Part shown: in pieces, positions 7,341-15,656 of the stretch
Layout: each line of letters starts with the position of its first letter
Numbering within the stretch: position 1 is the stretch's first letter
Assembly (NCBI GenBank): GCA_026713245.1
Contig: JAPOOU010000024.1
Coordinates: 1 to 39,050, forward strand
DNA from: Chloroflexota bacterium
Lineage (GTDB): Bacteria > Chloroflexota > Anaerolineae > Aggregatilineales > Phototrophicaceae
Direction: 5' to 3'
DNA: 39,050 nucleotides
Notes under the pieces: generated by a model
Seen by the model: the letters and a program-made list of their open reading frames with translations, nothing else
Told to the model about the DNA's origin: nothing
Database searches by the model: none
Translations under genes and position numbers: made by a program

Positions 7341-9203
7341 TCAGCCCGAATCGCTCGCGTTTTCCAGAATCACGGTCGCCAGTGTGAAGGCGCCTGAGCC
7401 GGATGTCGTCGGGATCTTGACCGGCTGCCCCGCTTCAAAATAGTAGACTTCAATGACGATTCGGTATTCGCCATCCGACCAGCCTTGGATCGATTCCAGT
7501 TCATGAGGCGAGAATACTGCTTCGCCAATACGCCAGTCCCTGGTCGGCTTTTGATTCAACTGTGGTTGGCTATCGTGCTGGGCGACCAGCAAGTCATTTT
7601 CATCCAAGAGCTTGACCGACACTGTAAAATCACGATCCAGCAGTGCCGCGCTCTCCCAAATCAGATCAAGGCGTAAGGGCATTTCTACGATTTTCGCGGT
7701 TTTCAGCAGCATACCATTGTCGAATTGAACCAGTGGCGGCTCATCAGCAAAGCGATTATAGCGATAGACATGCATGTCGATATCGCCGGTGGCGCCGCCG
7801 TCGTGCCTATGAAGGAAACTCGCCGTTCGCAGGAACCCCAATTCGCGCAACCAATTGAAGGCGCTTGGGTCATTCGACCAATGCATCAGCCAGACCGTAT
7901 CAAAGCGATATAGCAATTGCGGCAACCAGCTTTCATATGTTTCCGGGTAGAAATCGCGCCGGATCTTCAAAGACTCATAGCGGACGCCATCCGGCAGCAT
8001 CTTGCCGCCCGGCATCTCTCGCTTCAAATAATAGCCGAGCTGATAGTCGCCGCCGGCGATATCCGTCAGAACCAGATCGCCGGGGACGGCATAGCGCGCG
8101 GTCAAATCTGCAACTTCGCGCCACTTCGGCTTGACCCGATAGAAATCTACCTGGAAAGCGCCGTAGACCAGCAGCGCGATGATGAGCAGGTTGCGAATCG
8201 GCGGACGGACATTGCTCAGTCCCAGGGCCAGCAGCAAGGCGATGACCGGCGTCCAAAGCGTCAAGCGGCGCGGCTGCAAAAAGGGCAGGAACGCGTTGGC
8301 GACGAGGGTCAAGCAGAAGGGAAGGACCAGCCAAAGCAAGAGCAGCCAACTACTGCCTTCCCAGCGCAGGCGATATAGCTGCTCGCGACCGTAAACAACG
8401 GTGAAGCAGCCTAATAGCATCAGCGCGACAACCAACGCCCATTGCTCGGTAAAGAACTTGACCTGAATGTCTCGGATGACAGCGGGGGATAGATTGACCG
8501 ACCAATTGGCGCCGCCGTTGCCGACCTGATTCGTCCCGACCAATAGCAACCAGGGCGACAGCGCCAGCGCGGCAAATACAAGGCTGGACAAAGCCCGCCT
8601 GCGCTGCGCGCCGCGGAGACAGATCAGCGCGTAGAAGCCCTGGGCGACGCCGGCAAAGGCCGTGATGTAGTGCGTATAGACCATCAGCAGGGTGGAAAGC
8701 ATCCAGGAAAGACGGGCGGGCCTTCGCGATCGGCGTATCCAGCGCAAGAAGAAATACATGCTGCAAGTCACGAGAAAGACCAGCCAGGTATAGTGCCGCG
8801 CCTCCGCCGCCAGGAAGTTTTCGGCATCGGCCAGCGCCAGCATCAACATGGCAAGATAGGGCGCGCTCTGCCGCTGCCCGCGCGCGGCCACCGCTCTTTG
8901 CGCCATCACCTCCCGCGCCAGTTGAAAAATCAGCGCCAGACTGAGCATGGACGGCAGCACGGAGAACCAGCGCAGCCCCAGCTCGCTATGACCGGCGACT
9001 TCGCTCCACAAACGCAGCGCGACGAAATAGAGCGGCGGGTGTGTATCACGTGCCAGCGATGTCACGAGATCCGGGAAATGCGCGTGATAAAAGGCGTAAC
9101 CTTCGTCAACCCAGAAACTCTGCTCGTTGATATGCAGGATTCGACCCGCAGCGCCCAGAAGCAATATGAGTGTGATGACTGCCCAGCGTCTGTTTGAATA
9201 CAT
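7341..9203 (-). CDS. Membrane glycosyltransferase, GT39/PMT-like (GT-C fold)
   Basis: A 620-residue polytopic membrane protein. The first hydrophobic helix (about 9-25) is followed by the loop motif QSFWVDEGYAFY, with the acidic DE typical of the first periplasmic loop of GT-C lipid-linked sugar transferases. THPPLYFVALRLW is the second hallmark of PMT_2/ArnT-like proteins. Many further membrane helices run to about residue 360. The remaining C-terminal 260 residues form a soluble extracytoplasmic domain rich in W and Y. It likely transfers a sugar from a polyprenyl-phosphate donor to a lipid or protein on the outer face of the membrane. The acceptor is unknown and no partner genes adjoin it. 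Confidence 0.85.
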   Translation of the reverse strand: MYSNRRWAVITLILLLGAAGRILHINEQSFWVDEGYAFYHAHFPDLVTSLARDTHPPLYFVALRLWSEVAGHSELGLRWFSVLPSMLSLALIFQLAREVMAQRAVAARGQRQSAPYLAMLMLALADAENFLAAEARHYTWLVFLVTCSMYFFLRWIRRSRRPARLSWMLSTLLMVYTHYITAFAGVAQGFYALICLRGAQRRRALSSLVFAALALSPWLLLVGTNQVGNGGANWSVNLSPAVIRDIQVKFFTEQWALVVALMLLGCFTVVYGREQLYRLRWEGSSWLLLLWLVLPFCLTLVANAFLPFLQPRRLTLWTPVIALLLALGLSNVRPPIRNLLIIALLVYGAFQVDFYRVKPKWREVADLTARYAVPGDLVLTDIAGGDYQLGYYLKREMPGGKMLPDGVRYESLKIRRDFYPETYESWLPQLLYRFDTVWLMHWSNDPSAFNWLRELGFLRTASFLHRHDGGATGDIDMHVYRYNRFADEPPLVQFDNGMLLKTAKIVEMPLRLDLIWESAALLDRDFTVSVKLLDENDLLVAQHDSQPQLNQKPTRDWRIGEAVFSPHELESIQGWSDGEYRIVIEVYYFEAGQPVKIPTTSGSGAFTLATVILENASDSG

Positions 9204-9330
9204 CTCTTCGCAAGCGTCCCGCGATACGTGAATGGAATTATTCTAGCAAGGATTCCCCAGGAGTGGCGAATATCGCGAAAATCGTACTATTTGGGTTCAA
9301 GACCGGGGGATTTATCTCAGAGGCACAGAA

Positions 9331-9481
9331 GTAAGCGCAAGTAAGTAATGAGAATCATCAACGCGGAAGCACTGTAGGGGCGTTTCGGCGAAACGTCCGA
9401 AAACAGTTAAGGAAGAGACGGGCGGCACAGCGTGCCGCCCCTACAGTGCACGCATTTTTTGCACGACTTACTTGCGCTTAC
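9331..9481. mobile_element. 151-bp MITE-like element with nested inverted repeats
   Basis: Perfect 16-bp terminal inverted repeats: GTAAGCGCAAGTAAGT at 9331-9346 and its reverse complement at 9466-9481. Inside is a second perfect 12-bp inverted repeat, ACTGTAGGGGCG at 9371-9382 against 9436-9447. It encloses a CGTTTCG/CGAAACG hairpin and a perfect 9-bp stem, GGGCGGCAC (9420-9428) / GTGCCGCCC (9432-9440). It has no coding capacity. A second copy is at 21353-21512, with single ends at 139-162, 5402-5420 and 18151-18174. It could be mobilised by a transposase in trans, none of which is in this window. No clear target-site duplication is visible. Confidence 0.8.
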
Positions 9482-9575
9482 TGAGGATTTTCGGCCGAAC
9501 GGGTTGGTCGCCCGTGCCGATTTCGATATGATTATAGATGGAGTTTGACAGGTCTGAAGAAAAAGGGGCGAAACC

Positions 9576-11003
9576 ATGAGATATATTATCTTGGTACTGA
9601 TTTTCCTGATTAGCGCAGTCGCGACATGGGCGCATGACGACGAGCCGCATGACGAAAATGAGGCCGAGGCGACCGACTTCAGCGCCGTCGCGGTGCCAGA
9701 GAATCCCAGCTATCACGAGCATGTTCGTCCCATCCTGGAAGCGAGTTGCCTCGCTTGTCATGCCGACGGGCAGATCGCCGCTTACGCGCCCTTTACCAGC
9801 CAGGATGACGTGATATTTTTCGCCGATGATATCGCATTTCATGTCTCGGCTCGTTTGATGCCGCCCTGGATGCCCTCCGCCTTGAACATTCCCTTGAAAC
9901 ACGACCGCAGCCTTTCCGACGAGGAGATCGCAACCATCATCGCCTGGGCCGAGGGCGGCGCCCAAAGCGGCGACGAGGAAAGCTACCAGCCGCCAGCGGC
10001 AACATATGCCTTCCCCGAGCTGCGAGCCGATCTGACGCTGCAACTCGAACAGGCCTACGTGCCGGACGAAGACGCACAAGACGATTACCGCTGTTTCGCC
10101 TTCCCGCTGGAGATCGGATCGCCGAGTTTCATCACCGCCTATGAATTCATCCCCGACGTGCCCGAGATGGCGCATCACGGCATCGTCTATCTGCTCGACG
10201 AAGCCTTGGCGCCGGAAATCGCCGCGCGCGATTACGAAGATGGACGCCCCGGCTGGTCCTGCTATGGAAGCGCCGGATTGTCCAAAGGCGGCGATATTAT
10301 CGCGACCTGGACGCCAGGCACATTCGGCGTCCGTTACCCCGCGGGTACGGGTTATCGGATCAAACCGGGCGAGAGCATTGTCGTACAGCTGCACTACAAT
10401 CTGGGCACGACGCGCGCGCCCGACCGGACGCGGGTCCACCTGGAACTGGAATCGGATGACAGCGGACTTGAGGAGTTGATGACCCTGCCCTTAAGCGCGC
10501 CGGTCGAAATTCCCTGCCCCAGCGACATCGAAGGCCCGCAATGCCAGCGTGAAAACGCTATCAAGCGCATCGCCGAGTTGTACGGCGAAAAACTGTCAAA
10601 TCTGCCGGACAAGCGCTTGAAAGATTGCCGACAGACGCTGGCGGATTATGCCGAGAACACCGGCGAGCACGCCGTCACATATTGCGATTTCCCGTCGCCC
10701 TTCCCCTTTACCTTGACCCTCTACGGCGTACTGGGCCACATGCACGAACTAGGGCGCAGCTTCCGCATGGAACTCAACCCGGAGGGCGACAATCCCATCA
10801 TGCTGCTGGATATCCCGCGCTGGGATTTCCACTGGCAGGATCGCTATCAGTTCGTCGAGCCGGTGCAGGTCAACTTCGGGTCAGTCTTGCGCATGACCTG
10901 CGCCTGGGACAACAGACTGTCGGATGATCCGCGCTACGTGGTCTGGGGCGAGGGCACGGCCGACGAGATGTGCTTCGGCACGGTTATGATCAAGAAGCCC
11001 TAG
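9576..11003 (+). CDS. Heme c / copper type II monooxygenase-like fusion protein (secreted)
   Basis: A 475-residue exported protein. The signal peptide is about residues 1-19 (MRYIILVLIF then LISAVATWA). The N-terminal domain has a c-type heme site CLACH (58-62) with a possible axial Met in RLMPPWMP. The rest resembles the PHM/DBH-type copper ascorbate-dependent monooxygenase fold. MAHHGIVYLL matches the CuA His-His pair, VQLHYN the third CuA His, GHMHELGRSF the CuB HxH pair, and DEMCFG the CuB Met, so nearly all expected copper ligands are present in order. An oxidative hydroxylase or dealkylase, with electrons passing through the fused heme, is a reasonable inference. The ATG follows AAGGGG by about 8 nt. 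It converges with the sigma gene 11 bp away. Confidence 0.82.
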   Translation: MRYIILVLIFLISAVATWAHDDEPHDENEAEATDFSAVAVPENPSYHEHVRPILEASCLACHADGQIAAYAPFTSQDDVIFFADDIAFHVSARLMPPWMPSALNIPLKHDRSLSDEEIATIIAWAEGGAQSGDEESYQPPAATYAFPELRADLTLQLEQAYVPDEDAQDDYRCFAFPLEIGSPSFITAYEFIPDVPEMAHHGIVYLLDEALAPEIAARDYEDGRPGWSCYGSAGLSKGGDIIATWTPGTFGVRYPAGTGYRIKPGESIVVQLHYNLGTTRAPDRTRVHLELESDDSGLEELMTLPLSAPVEIPCPSDIEGPQCQRENAIKRIAELYGEKLSNLPDKRLKDCRQTLADYAENTGEHAVTYCDFPSPFPFTLTLYGVLGHMHELGRSFRMELNPEGDNPIMLLDIPRWDFHWQDRYQFVEPVQVNFGSVLRMTCAWDNRLSDDPRYVVWGEGTADEMCFGTVMIKKP

Positions 11004-11014
11004 TTCCCGGAGCG

Positions 11015-11668
11015 CTAGTTCCCGAACAGGTTCATCATGTAGTCGGTGGAGATGCCCTGGTTTTCCAGGTGCGTTTTGAGCTTGCGCCGGGCGTCGTGGA
11101 TCAGCTTGTAGAGCGCATTGCGGTTGGTGCCCATGCGCTCGGCTAACACGTCCATGGGAATGCCCTTGAGCGCAACAGCGACCAGCGCTTGATACTGCCG
11201 CTCGGTCAAGGACTCTTTCAGCGCCATTTCGATTCGCTCCAACACATCGTCGCGCTCGGCGACTTTTTCCGGCGTGGGCGGGGGCGGCGACGCCAGGCGA
11301 CTCGCCGACGGCAGCAGTTCGCCATCCGCCGTCAATTCGTCCAGGCTGAAGTCCTTGTAGCGCGCGCGGCGCAAATCGCTGATGGCCAGGCGCACCGCTA
11401 TTTTATTGGCCCAGGTCGTGAAGCGGCTCTCGCCGCGAAAATTTTCCAGGTTGTCCATCACGCGCAGAGTCGCGTCTTGCGCCAGGTCTTCCGCCATCTG
11501 CGCCAACTCCTGCGCCGCCAGTCCGCGCAGGTCGCTGCGGTCCTGGCTGAGGTAAAAATAGATGCTGCGCTGCAGACGTAGCCGCAGCTCCGCCAGCGCG
11601 TCGGTTTGCGCGGCGTCGCCCGCTCCGCGCAGCGCCGCGATCCATTGCTCGTTCGTGCGACCCGTCAT
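11015..11668 (-). CDS. ECF-type RNA polymerase sigma factor
   Basis: A 217-residue sigma-70 family protein. Region 2 is seen in LAQDATLRVMDNLENFRGESRFTTWANKIAVRLAISDLRRAR, with the FTTWxxxIAxxLAID-like core that melts the -10 element. Region 4 is at about residues 145-200, SLTERQYQALVAVALKGIPMDVLAERMGTNRNALYKLIHDARRKLK, a helix-turn-helix for -35 recognition. The gap between them (about 105-140) is short and proline-rich, with no sigma-3 domain, as in ECF factors. No anti-sigma gene is adjacent: the next gene on this strand is the distant glycosyltransferase. It is divergent from ftsH across a 234-bp shared control region (11669-11902). The start has a weak ribosome binding site. Confidence 0.88.
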   Translation of the reverse strand: MTGRTNEQWIAALRGAGDAAQTDALAELRLRLQRSIYFYLSQDRSDLRGLAAQELAQMAEDLAQDATLRVMDNLENFRGESRFTTWANKIAVRLAISDLRRARYKDFSLDELTADGELLPSASRLASPPPPTPEKVAERDDVLERIEMALKESLTERQYQALVAVALKGIPMDVLAERMGTNRNALYKLIHDARRKLKTHLENQGISTDYMMNLFGN

Positions 11669-11902
11669 ACAATACCGTTCAGTGGCTGTTTCATTAACCC
11701 GCTCATGATAGCGGATTATCGCTGATTATTCACTGGCGGAACGGCGAAAATCGCGCGATCCAGAACCGCGAAAGGCAACTTTCCGAAAACAGTCTGCCGG
11801 CAAATCGAAGGGATTTATCACCTTTTGCCCTGCGAGTGGGTCTATAGTAGTAGTAAAGAGGCGCAGTCTACGCGATCAGCTATCAAGAACGGAGTCTCAA
11901 CC

Positions 11903-13822
11903 ATGAGCAATCGACCCGATCCGCCCCGTCATGTGACCGAAGGCGGCAGGGATAACAAGAAGAATCAGGACGGCAACAAATCGCCCTTTGGCAACCCCAA
12001 TGCGCAACGCATGTGGATCATCCTCGGCATTATCGTGCTGGTCATGTTTTTGCTCGTCTTCAACGGACGCGGCGGACCCAACTTCACCGGCAGCTTGCCC
12101 ATTAACGAGTTGGCCTCGCATATTAGACAGGGGCGCGTCGAACGTATCGTTGAGCGCGGCGGCCACGACCTCTTCGTCACCTACACCGATGGCACAACAC
12201 AGACCGCCTATAAGGATTCATCGTCCAGCTTCTACGAATTGATGGACGCCCTGGACGTCTCGGGCGCGGCTTTGGAAAACCTGACCTTTGTGGCGCAGCC
12301 GGGCGACAACTCGCAGCAAATCATATTCCAGATTCTGCTCGGCGTGGTGCCGATTCTGATCATCGTCTGGTTCTTGTGGCGGATGATGCGTTCCATGCGC
12401 GCCGGCCAGGACCAAGCCATGAGTTTTGGACGGAGCAAGCCCCGGGTCTCGCGCGATATGGAACGCCCTCAAGTGACCTTCACCGATGTGGCGGGCGCGG
12501 AAGAAGCCAAGGAAGACCTGCAAGAGATTGTCGAGTTCTTGAAGGAGCCTGAGAAGTTCGTTCGCCTGGGCGCGCGCGTGCCCAAGGGCGTACTGATGGT
12601 TGGACCGCCCGGCACCGGCAAGACCTTGATGGCGCGCGCCGTGGCCGGGGAAGCGGGCGTGCCGTTTTTCAGCATATCCGGCTCGGAATTCGTCGAGATG
12701 TTCGTTGGCGTCGGCGCCAGCCGCGTCCGCGACCTGTTCGAGCGCGCCAAAGCGGAGGCGCCCGCGATCGTCTTCGTTGACGAGATTGACGCCGTCGGCC
12801 GGCACCGCGGCGCCGGCTTGGGCGGCGGGCACGACGAGCGCGAACAGACCCTGAATCAGATCCTGGTCGAGATGGACGGCTTCGACAACGACACCAATAT
12901 CATCATCATCGCCGCCACCAACCGTCCCGATATCCTGGATCCGGCGCTGCTGCGCCCGGGTCGTTTCGACCGCAAGGTGGTCATGGACAACCCCGATGTT
13001 AGAGGTCGCCAGGATATCTTGAAAGTGCATTCCCGCGGCAAGCCCCTGGGGGCGGATGTCGACGTGGAAGCGCTTGCCAAGATCACGGCCGGTTTCTCGG
13101 GCGCGGACCTGGAGAATCTGGTGAACGAGGCGGCGATCCTGGCCGCCCGACGCAATAAAAAGTCGATCGGCATGAGCGAGATGCAAGAATCAATGGAGCG
13201 CGTGGTCATGGGACCCGAGCGCCGCAGCCGTGTCATAACGCCTGAAGAGAAAGAAAAGGTCGCCTATCACGAAGCGGGGCACGCCTTGCTCTTCCACCTC
13301 CTGGAAAACACCAGCCCGGTGCACAAGATCACGATCGTGTCGCGCGGTCGCGCCGGCGGCTATGTGATGCCCCTGCCCTCCGGCGACGATATGCTGGTCA
13401 CGCGCGACAAATTCGAGGACGATATCGTGGCCGCCATGGGCGGGCGGGCCGCGGAAGAGATCATCTTCAACCAATTCACCACCGGCGCCAGCAACGACTT
13501 GCAGCAAGCAACCCGCATGGCCCGGGCCATGGTGACGCAGTTCGGCATGAGCGACCTGCTCGGTCCGCGCTCCTATGGCAATGGCCAGGGCGCCGTCTTC
13601 CTCGGCCGCGAAATCGCCGAACAGCGCGATTACAGCGAGCACTACGCGCAGCAGATTGACGATGAGGTCAAGCGCATCTTGCAGGCGGCCTATCAACGGG
13701 CGAAGGACATTCTGCTCGACCAGCGCGGCAAAATGGAAGAACTGGTCGAGATCCTCATCGAGCGCGAGACGCTCAACGCGGATGAGTTCGTCGAGATTGT
13801 CGACGGTCCGGCGGCTGCATAG
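11903..13822 (+). CDS. ftsH: ATP-dependent zinc metalloprotease FtsH
   Basis: Membrane-anchored AAA+ protease that degrades misfolded membrane proteins and short-lived regulators. It has 639 residues from ATG 11903, with GGAG at 11891; upstream in-frame codons add only a non-homologous tail. A charged N-terminal stretch precedes TM1 ([15 protein letters not shown]), the small extracytoplasmic domain, and TM2 ([15 protein letters not shown]). The AAA domain shows Walker A GPPGTGKT, Walker [12 protein letters not shown], the pore-loop-like [17 protein letters not shown], and the second region of homology [20 protein letters not shown]. The protease domain has the zinc-binding HEAGH and the distal ligand region [12 protein letters not shown]. 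All catalytic features are intact. A GC hairpin follows the stop. Confidence 0.98.
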   Translation: MSNRPDPPRHVTEGGRDNKKNQDGNKSPFGNPNAQRMWIILGIIVLVMFLLVFNGRGGPNFTGSLPINELASHIRQGRVERIVERGGHDLFVTYTDGTTQTAYKDSSSSFYELMDALDVSGAALENLTFVAQPGDNSQQIIFQILLGVVPILIIVWFLWRMMRSMRAGQDQAMSFGRSKPRVSRDMERPQVTFTDVAGAEEAKEDLQEIVEFLKEPEKFVRLGARVPKGVLMVGPPGTGKTLMARAVAGEAGVPFFSISGSEFVEMFVGVGASRVRDLFERAKAEAPAIVFVDEIDAVGRHRGAGLGGGHDEREQTLNQILVEMDGFDNDTNIIIIAATNRPDILDPALLRPGRFDRKVVMDNPDVRGRQDILKVHSRGKPLGADVDVEALAKITAGFSGADLENLVNEAAILAARRNKKSIGMSEMQESMERVVMGPERRSRVITPEEKEKVAYHEAGHALLFHLLENTSPVHKITIVSRGRAGGYVMPLPSGDDMLVTRDKFEDDIVAAMGGRAAEEIIFNQFTTGASNDLQQATRMARAMVTQFGMSDLLGPRSYGNGQGAVFLGREIAEQRDYSEHYAQQIDDEVKRILQAAYQRAKDILLDQRGKMEELVEILIERETLNADEFVEIVDGPAAA

Positions 13823-13849
13823 GTACTAGCGCGCGTTGCCAATACGTAT

Positions 13850-13878
13850 GGGCGGCCTAGCGGGCCGCCCTGTCTTTG
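13850..13878 (+). terminator. Rho-independent-like terminator after ftsH
   Basis: GGGCGGCC (13850-13857) pairs perfectly with GGCCGCCC (13863-13870) around the loop TAGCG, and is followed by TGTCTTTGT. The short T run makes it a moderate terminator. It separates ftsH from the TIR cassette, which therefore probably has its own promoter or read-through supply. Confidence 0.6.
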
Positions 13879-13911
13879 TATCAAGCTGCGCTGATCGAGG
13901 GGAAAACACAA

Positions 13912-14367
13912 TTGTCCGAGAGACTATTGCATGTTGGAGAAGACAAATATGATGTGTTTCTGTCTCATGCTTCGGAGGACAAAGATGATATAGCGCGCCC
14001 GCTTGCGCTGGCGCTTCGGAGACGCGGGTTGCGAGTATGGTACGACGAGTTTGAATTGCGCATTGGCGACAATTTGGTCGCCAAGCTGAACGCGGGCATG
14101 AACACAAGTCGATTTGGCATTCTCGTATTGTCAAAAGACTTTTTTGGAAAGGATTGGACCGAATATGAATTGAACACGCTAGAGTCCTTGGCAGTAACTG
14201 AAGATTACATATTATTCCCAATTTGGCACAATATCTCGGTGGAAGAGCTTAGAGCTTACCGTGCATCGTTAGCTAACATCTTTGCTAGAAGCACAGCAAA
14301 CCATACAATTGAAGAGATCGCTATTGAGATTCATGAAATCATTCTCGAATCAAGTATGTTATACTAG
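13912..14367 (+). CDS. TIR domain protein
   Basis: A 151-residue protein that is almost entirely one TIR domain. Box 1 is KYDVFLSHASEDKDD. It is followed by LRVWYDEFELRIGDNL, SRFGILVLSKDFFGKDW and TEYELNTLESL. The Glu of W-TxYEL lies where the catalytic Glu of NAD-cleaving TIR enzymes sits, so NADase activity is plausible but not shown. I chose TTG 13912 because GAGGGG ends about 9 nt before it; a TTG at 13876 lies inside the terminator tail. No sensor domain is attached. The downstream gene, 32 bp away, carries a closely similar TIR domain fused to DUF1883. Base composition is visibly more A/T-rich than ftsH, suggesting transfer. Confidence 0.88.
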   Translation: MSERLLHVGEDKYDVFLSHASEDKDDIARPLALALRRRGLRVWYDEFELRIGDNLVAKLNAGMNTSRFGILVLSKDFFGKDWTEYELNTLESLAVTEDYILFPIWHNISVEELRAYRASLANIFARSTANHTIEEIAIEIHEIILESSMLY

Positions 14368-14399
14368 GCTCATAAACAGACAACATTGAGGCGATATCG

Positions 14400-15158
14400 G
14401 TGAAGTTTGTAAAGCATGATTTAGGGCAGCGGTCAGGCGGAGAAATTGTCGAAGTCATCTTGAAAGGCGATTCCGCTAACGTGCGCCTTATGGATAGCTC
14501 CAATTTCCAGTATTTTCGTAGCGGGCGCCGCCATCAATACATAGGCGGGCACGCCAAGCGATCGCCTGTACGGCTGCAGATACCAAGACCGGGGCACTGG
14601 TATGTAACAGTAGACTTAGGCGGATACAAGGGCAAAGTGAACTCCAGCGTACGCATGCTGCCAGGCAAGCTGCGTCCACTAGTTGAGACGCCGCTTTCCA
14701 CTATCCCTACATTATTAAGAGACGAACCTAACGTTACGTACGATGTATTCATATCACATGCATCAGAAGATAAAGATGAAGTGGTAAAGCCGTTGGCCAA
14801 TGCGCTTCTCGCAGGGGGACTTTCGGTATGGTATGACGACTTTGAACTTAAGATTGGCGACAGCTTACGCCGGAATATTGACCGAGGTATCACTTCCAGT
14901 CGCTTTGGTGTCGTTGTCCTGTCAAAGGCGTTCTTCAAAAAGGGATGGACCAATTACGAATTAGATGGACTGGTGACCAAAGCTCTAAGCGGGGATCAGG
15001 TGTTGCTTCCAGTTTGGCACAAGATTACAAAAGATGAGGTTGTTTCATATAGCGCGCCTCTTGCTGACAAGGTCGCTAGAAATACCAGCACTCAGACAGT
15101 GGAAGAGATAGCGGACGAAATAGTCGAAGTTGTTCAAGGCATACCAGTCGAAGTCTAA
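14400..15158 (+). CDS. DUF1883-TIR fusion protein
   Basis: A 252-residue two-domain protein. Residues 1-95 match what I know of DUF1883: KFVKHDLGQRSGGEIVEV, NVRLMDSSNFQYFRSGRRHQYIGGH, IPRPGHWYVTVDLGGYKG, a compact beta-rich domain often joined to TIR. Residues about 115-250 are a TIR domain: YDVFISHASEDKDE, LSVWYDDFELKIGDSL, SRFGVVVLSKAFFKKGW and TNYELDGL, with the probable catalytic Glu retained. The start is GTG 14400 with GAGG just upstream. The TIR part is clearly paralogous to the preceding gene, and the DUF1883 part to the following one. A sensor (DUF1883) plus NAD-consuming effector (TIR) is my inference. Confidence 0.88.
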   Translation: MKFVKHDLGQRSGGEIVEVILKGDSANVRLMDSSNFQYFRSGRRHQYIGGHAKRSPVRLQIPRPGHWYVTVDLGGYKGKVNSSVRMLPGKLRPLVETPLSTIPTLLRDEPNVTYDVFISHASEDKDEVVKPLANALLAGGLSVWYDDFELKIGDSLRRNIDRGITSSRFGVVVLSKAFFKKGWTNYELDGLVTKALSGDQVLLPVWHKITKDEVVSYSAPLADKVARNTSTQTVEEIADEIVEVVQGIPVEV

Positions 15159-15235
15159 GTTGTTCGAATGGCATCGGACAATCTCCTGCGGTACGCCACG
15201 TCTGTAGTTGCTCATCCAACACGAAGTTCTGAACG

Positions 15236-15517
15236 ACGCAATTCATAAAACATGACTTGGGACAGAGGACAGACGGAGATATGGTTGAGGTAAGTCTTAC
15301 GGCTGCCGCCAACGTTCGCTTGCTGGACAGCTCAAATTTACGGATGTACCGCTATGGGCAGAAATTCAAGTATATCGGCGGCCATTACAAGCATTCGCCT
15401 GTTCAGTTCGAGATTCCGCGCTCGGGGCACTGGTACGTCGTTGTCGACTTGGGCGGCCATACAGGAGAATTAGATTCGTCGATTCGAATGTTGTCCGGAG
15501 AAGCTCTGTCAGGCTGA
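15236..15517 (+). CDS. Stand-alone DUF1883 protein, start codon uncertain
   Basis: A one-domain paralog of the N-terminus of the preceding gene: FIKHDLGQRTDGDMVEVSL, NVRLLDSSNLRMYRYGQKFKYIGGH, IPRSGHWYVVVDLGGHTG, ending at LSGEALSG with no TIR part. The codon aligned with the initiator of the upstream paralog is ACG (15236-15238), one change from ATG, and a TGA precedes it at 15230-15232. ATA or TTG 15257 are the other possible starts; TTG 15257 would remove the first conserved residues. Differences from the paralog are largely at synonymous or conservative positions, so the protein was probably under selection for a long time. It is either translated from a poor start or a recently silenced gene. 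Confidence 0.6.
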   Translation, partial: TQFIKHDLGQRTDGDMVEVSLTAAANVRLLDSSNLRMYRYGQKFKYIGGHYKHSPVQFEIPRSGHWYVVVDLGGHTGELDSSIRMLSGEALSG

Positions 15518-15656
15518 AAAGACGAATTCAGATCCACGCACGAGTTAGATACACACTGGTTCAATGCCGTGTACTAAATCATACCTATAATAGTAGGCTA
15601 AACCGCCCGACAGCCAGTTCGGACTCTTGCATATATCAGAGAACTCGCTGGATTGC

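Noticed and set aside
7917..8378. 153-codon plus-strand frame opposite the glycosyltransferase
   Set aside because: Antisense to a gene with clear membrane helices and motifs.
11000..11024. Direct repeat CTAGTTCCCG around the two convergent stop codons
   Set aside because: Two 10-bp copies only; too short to distinguish from chance.
12218..13186. 322-codon minus-strand frame inside ftsH
   Set aside because: Antisense to the conserved AAA domain; composition typical of an antisense shadow.
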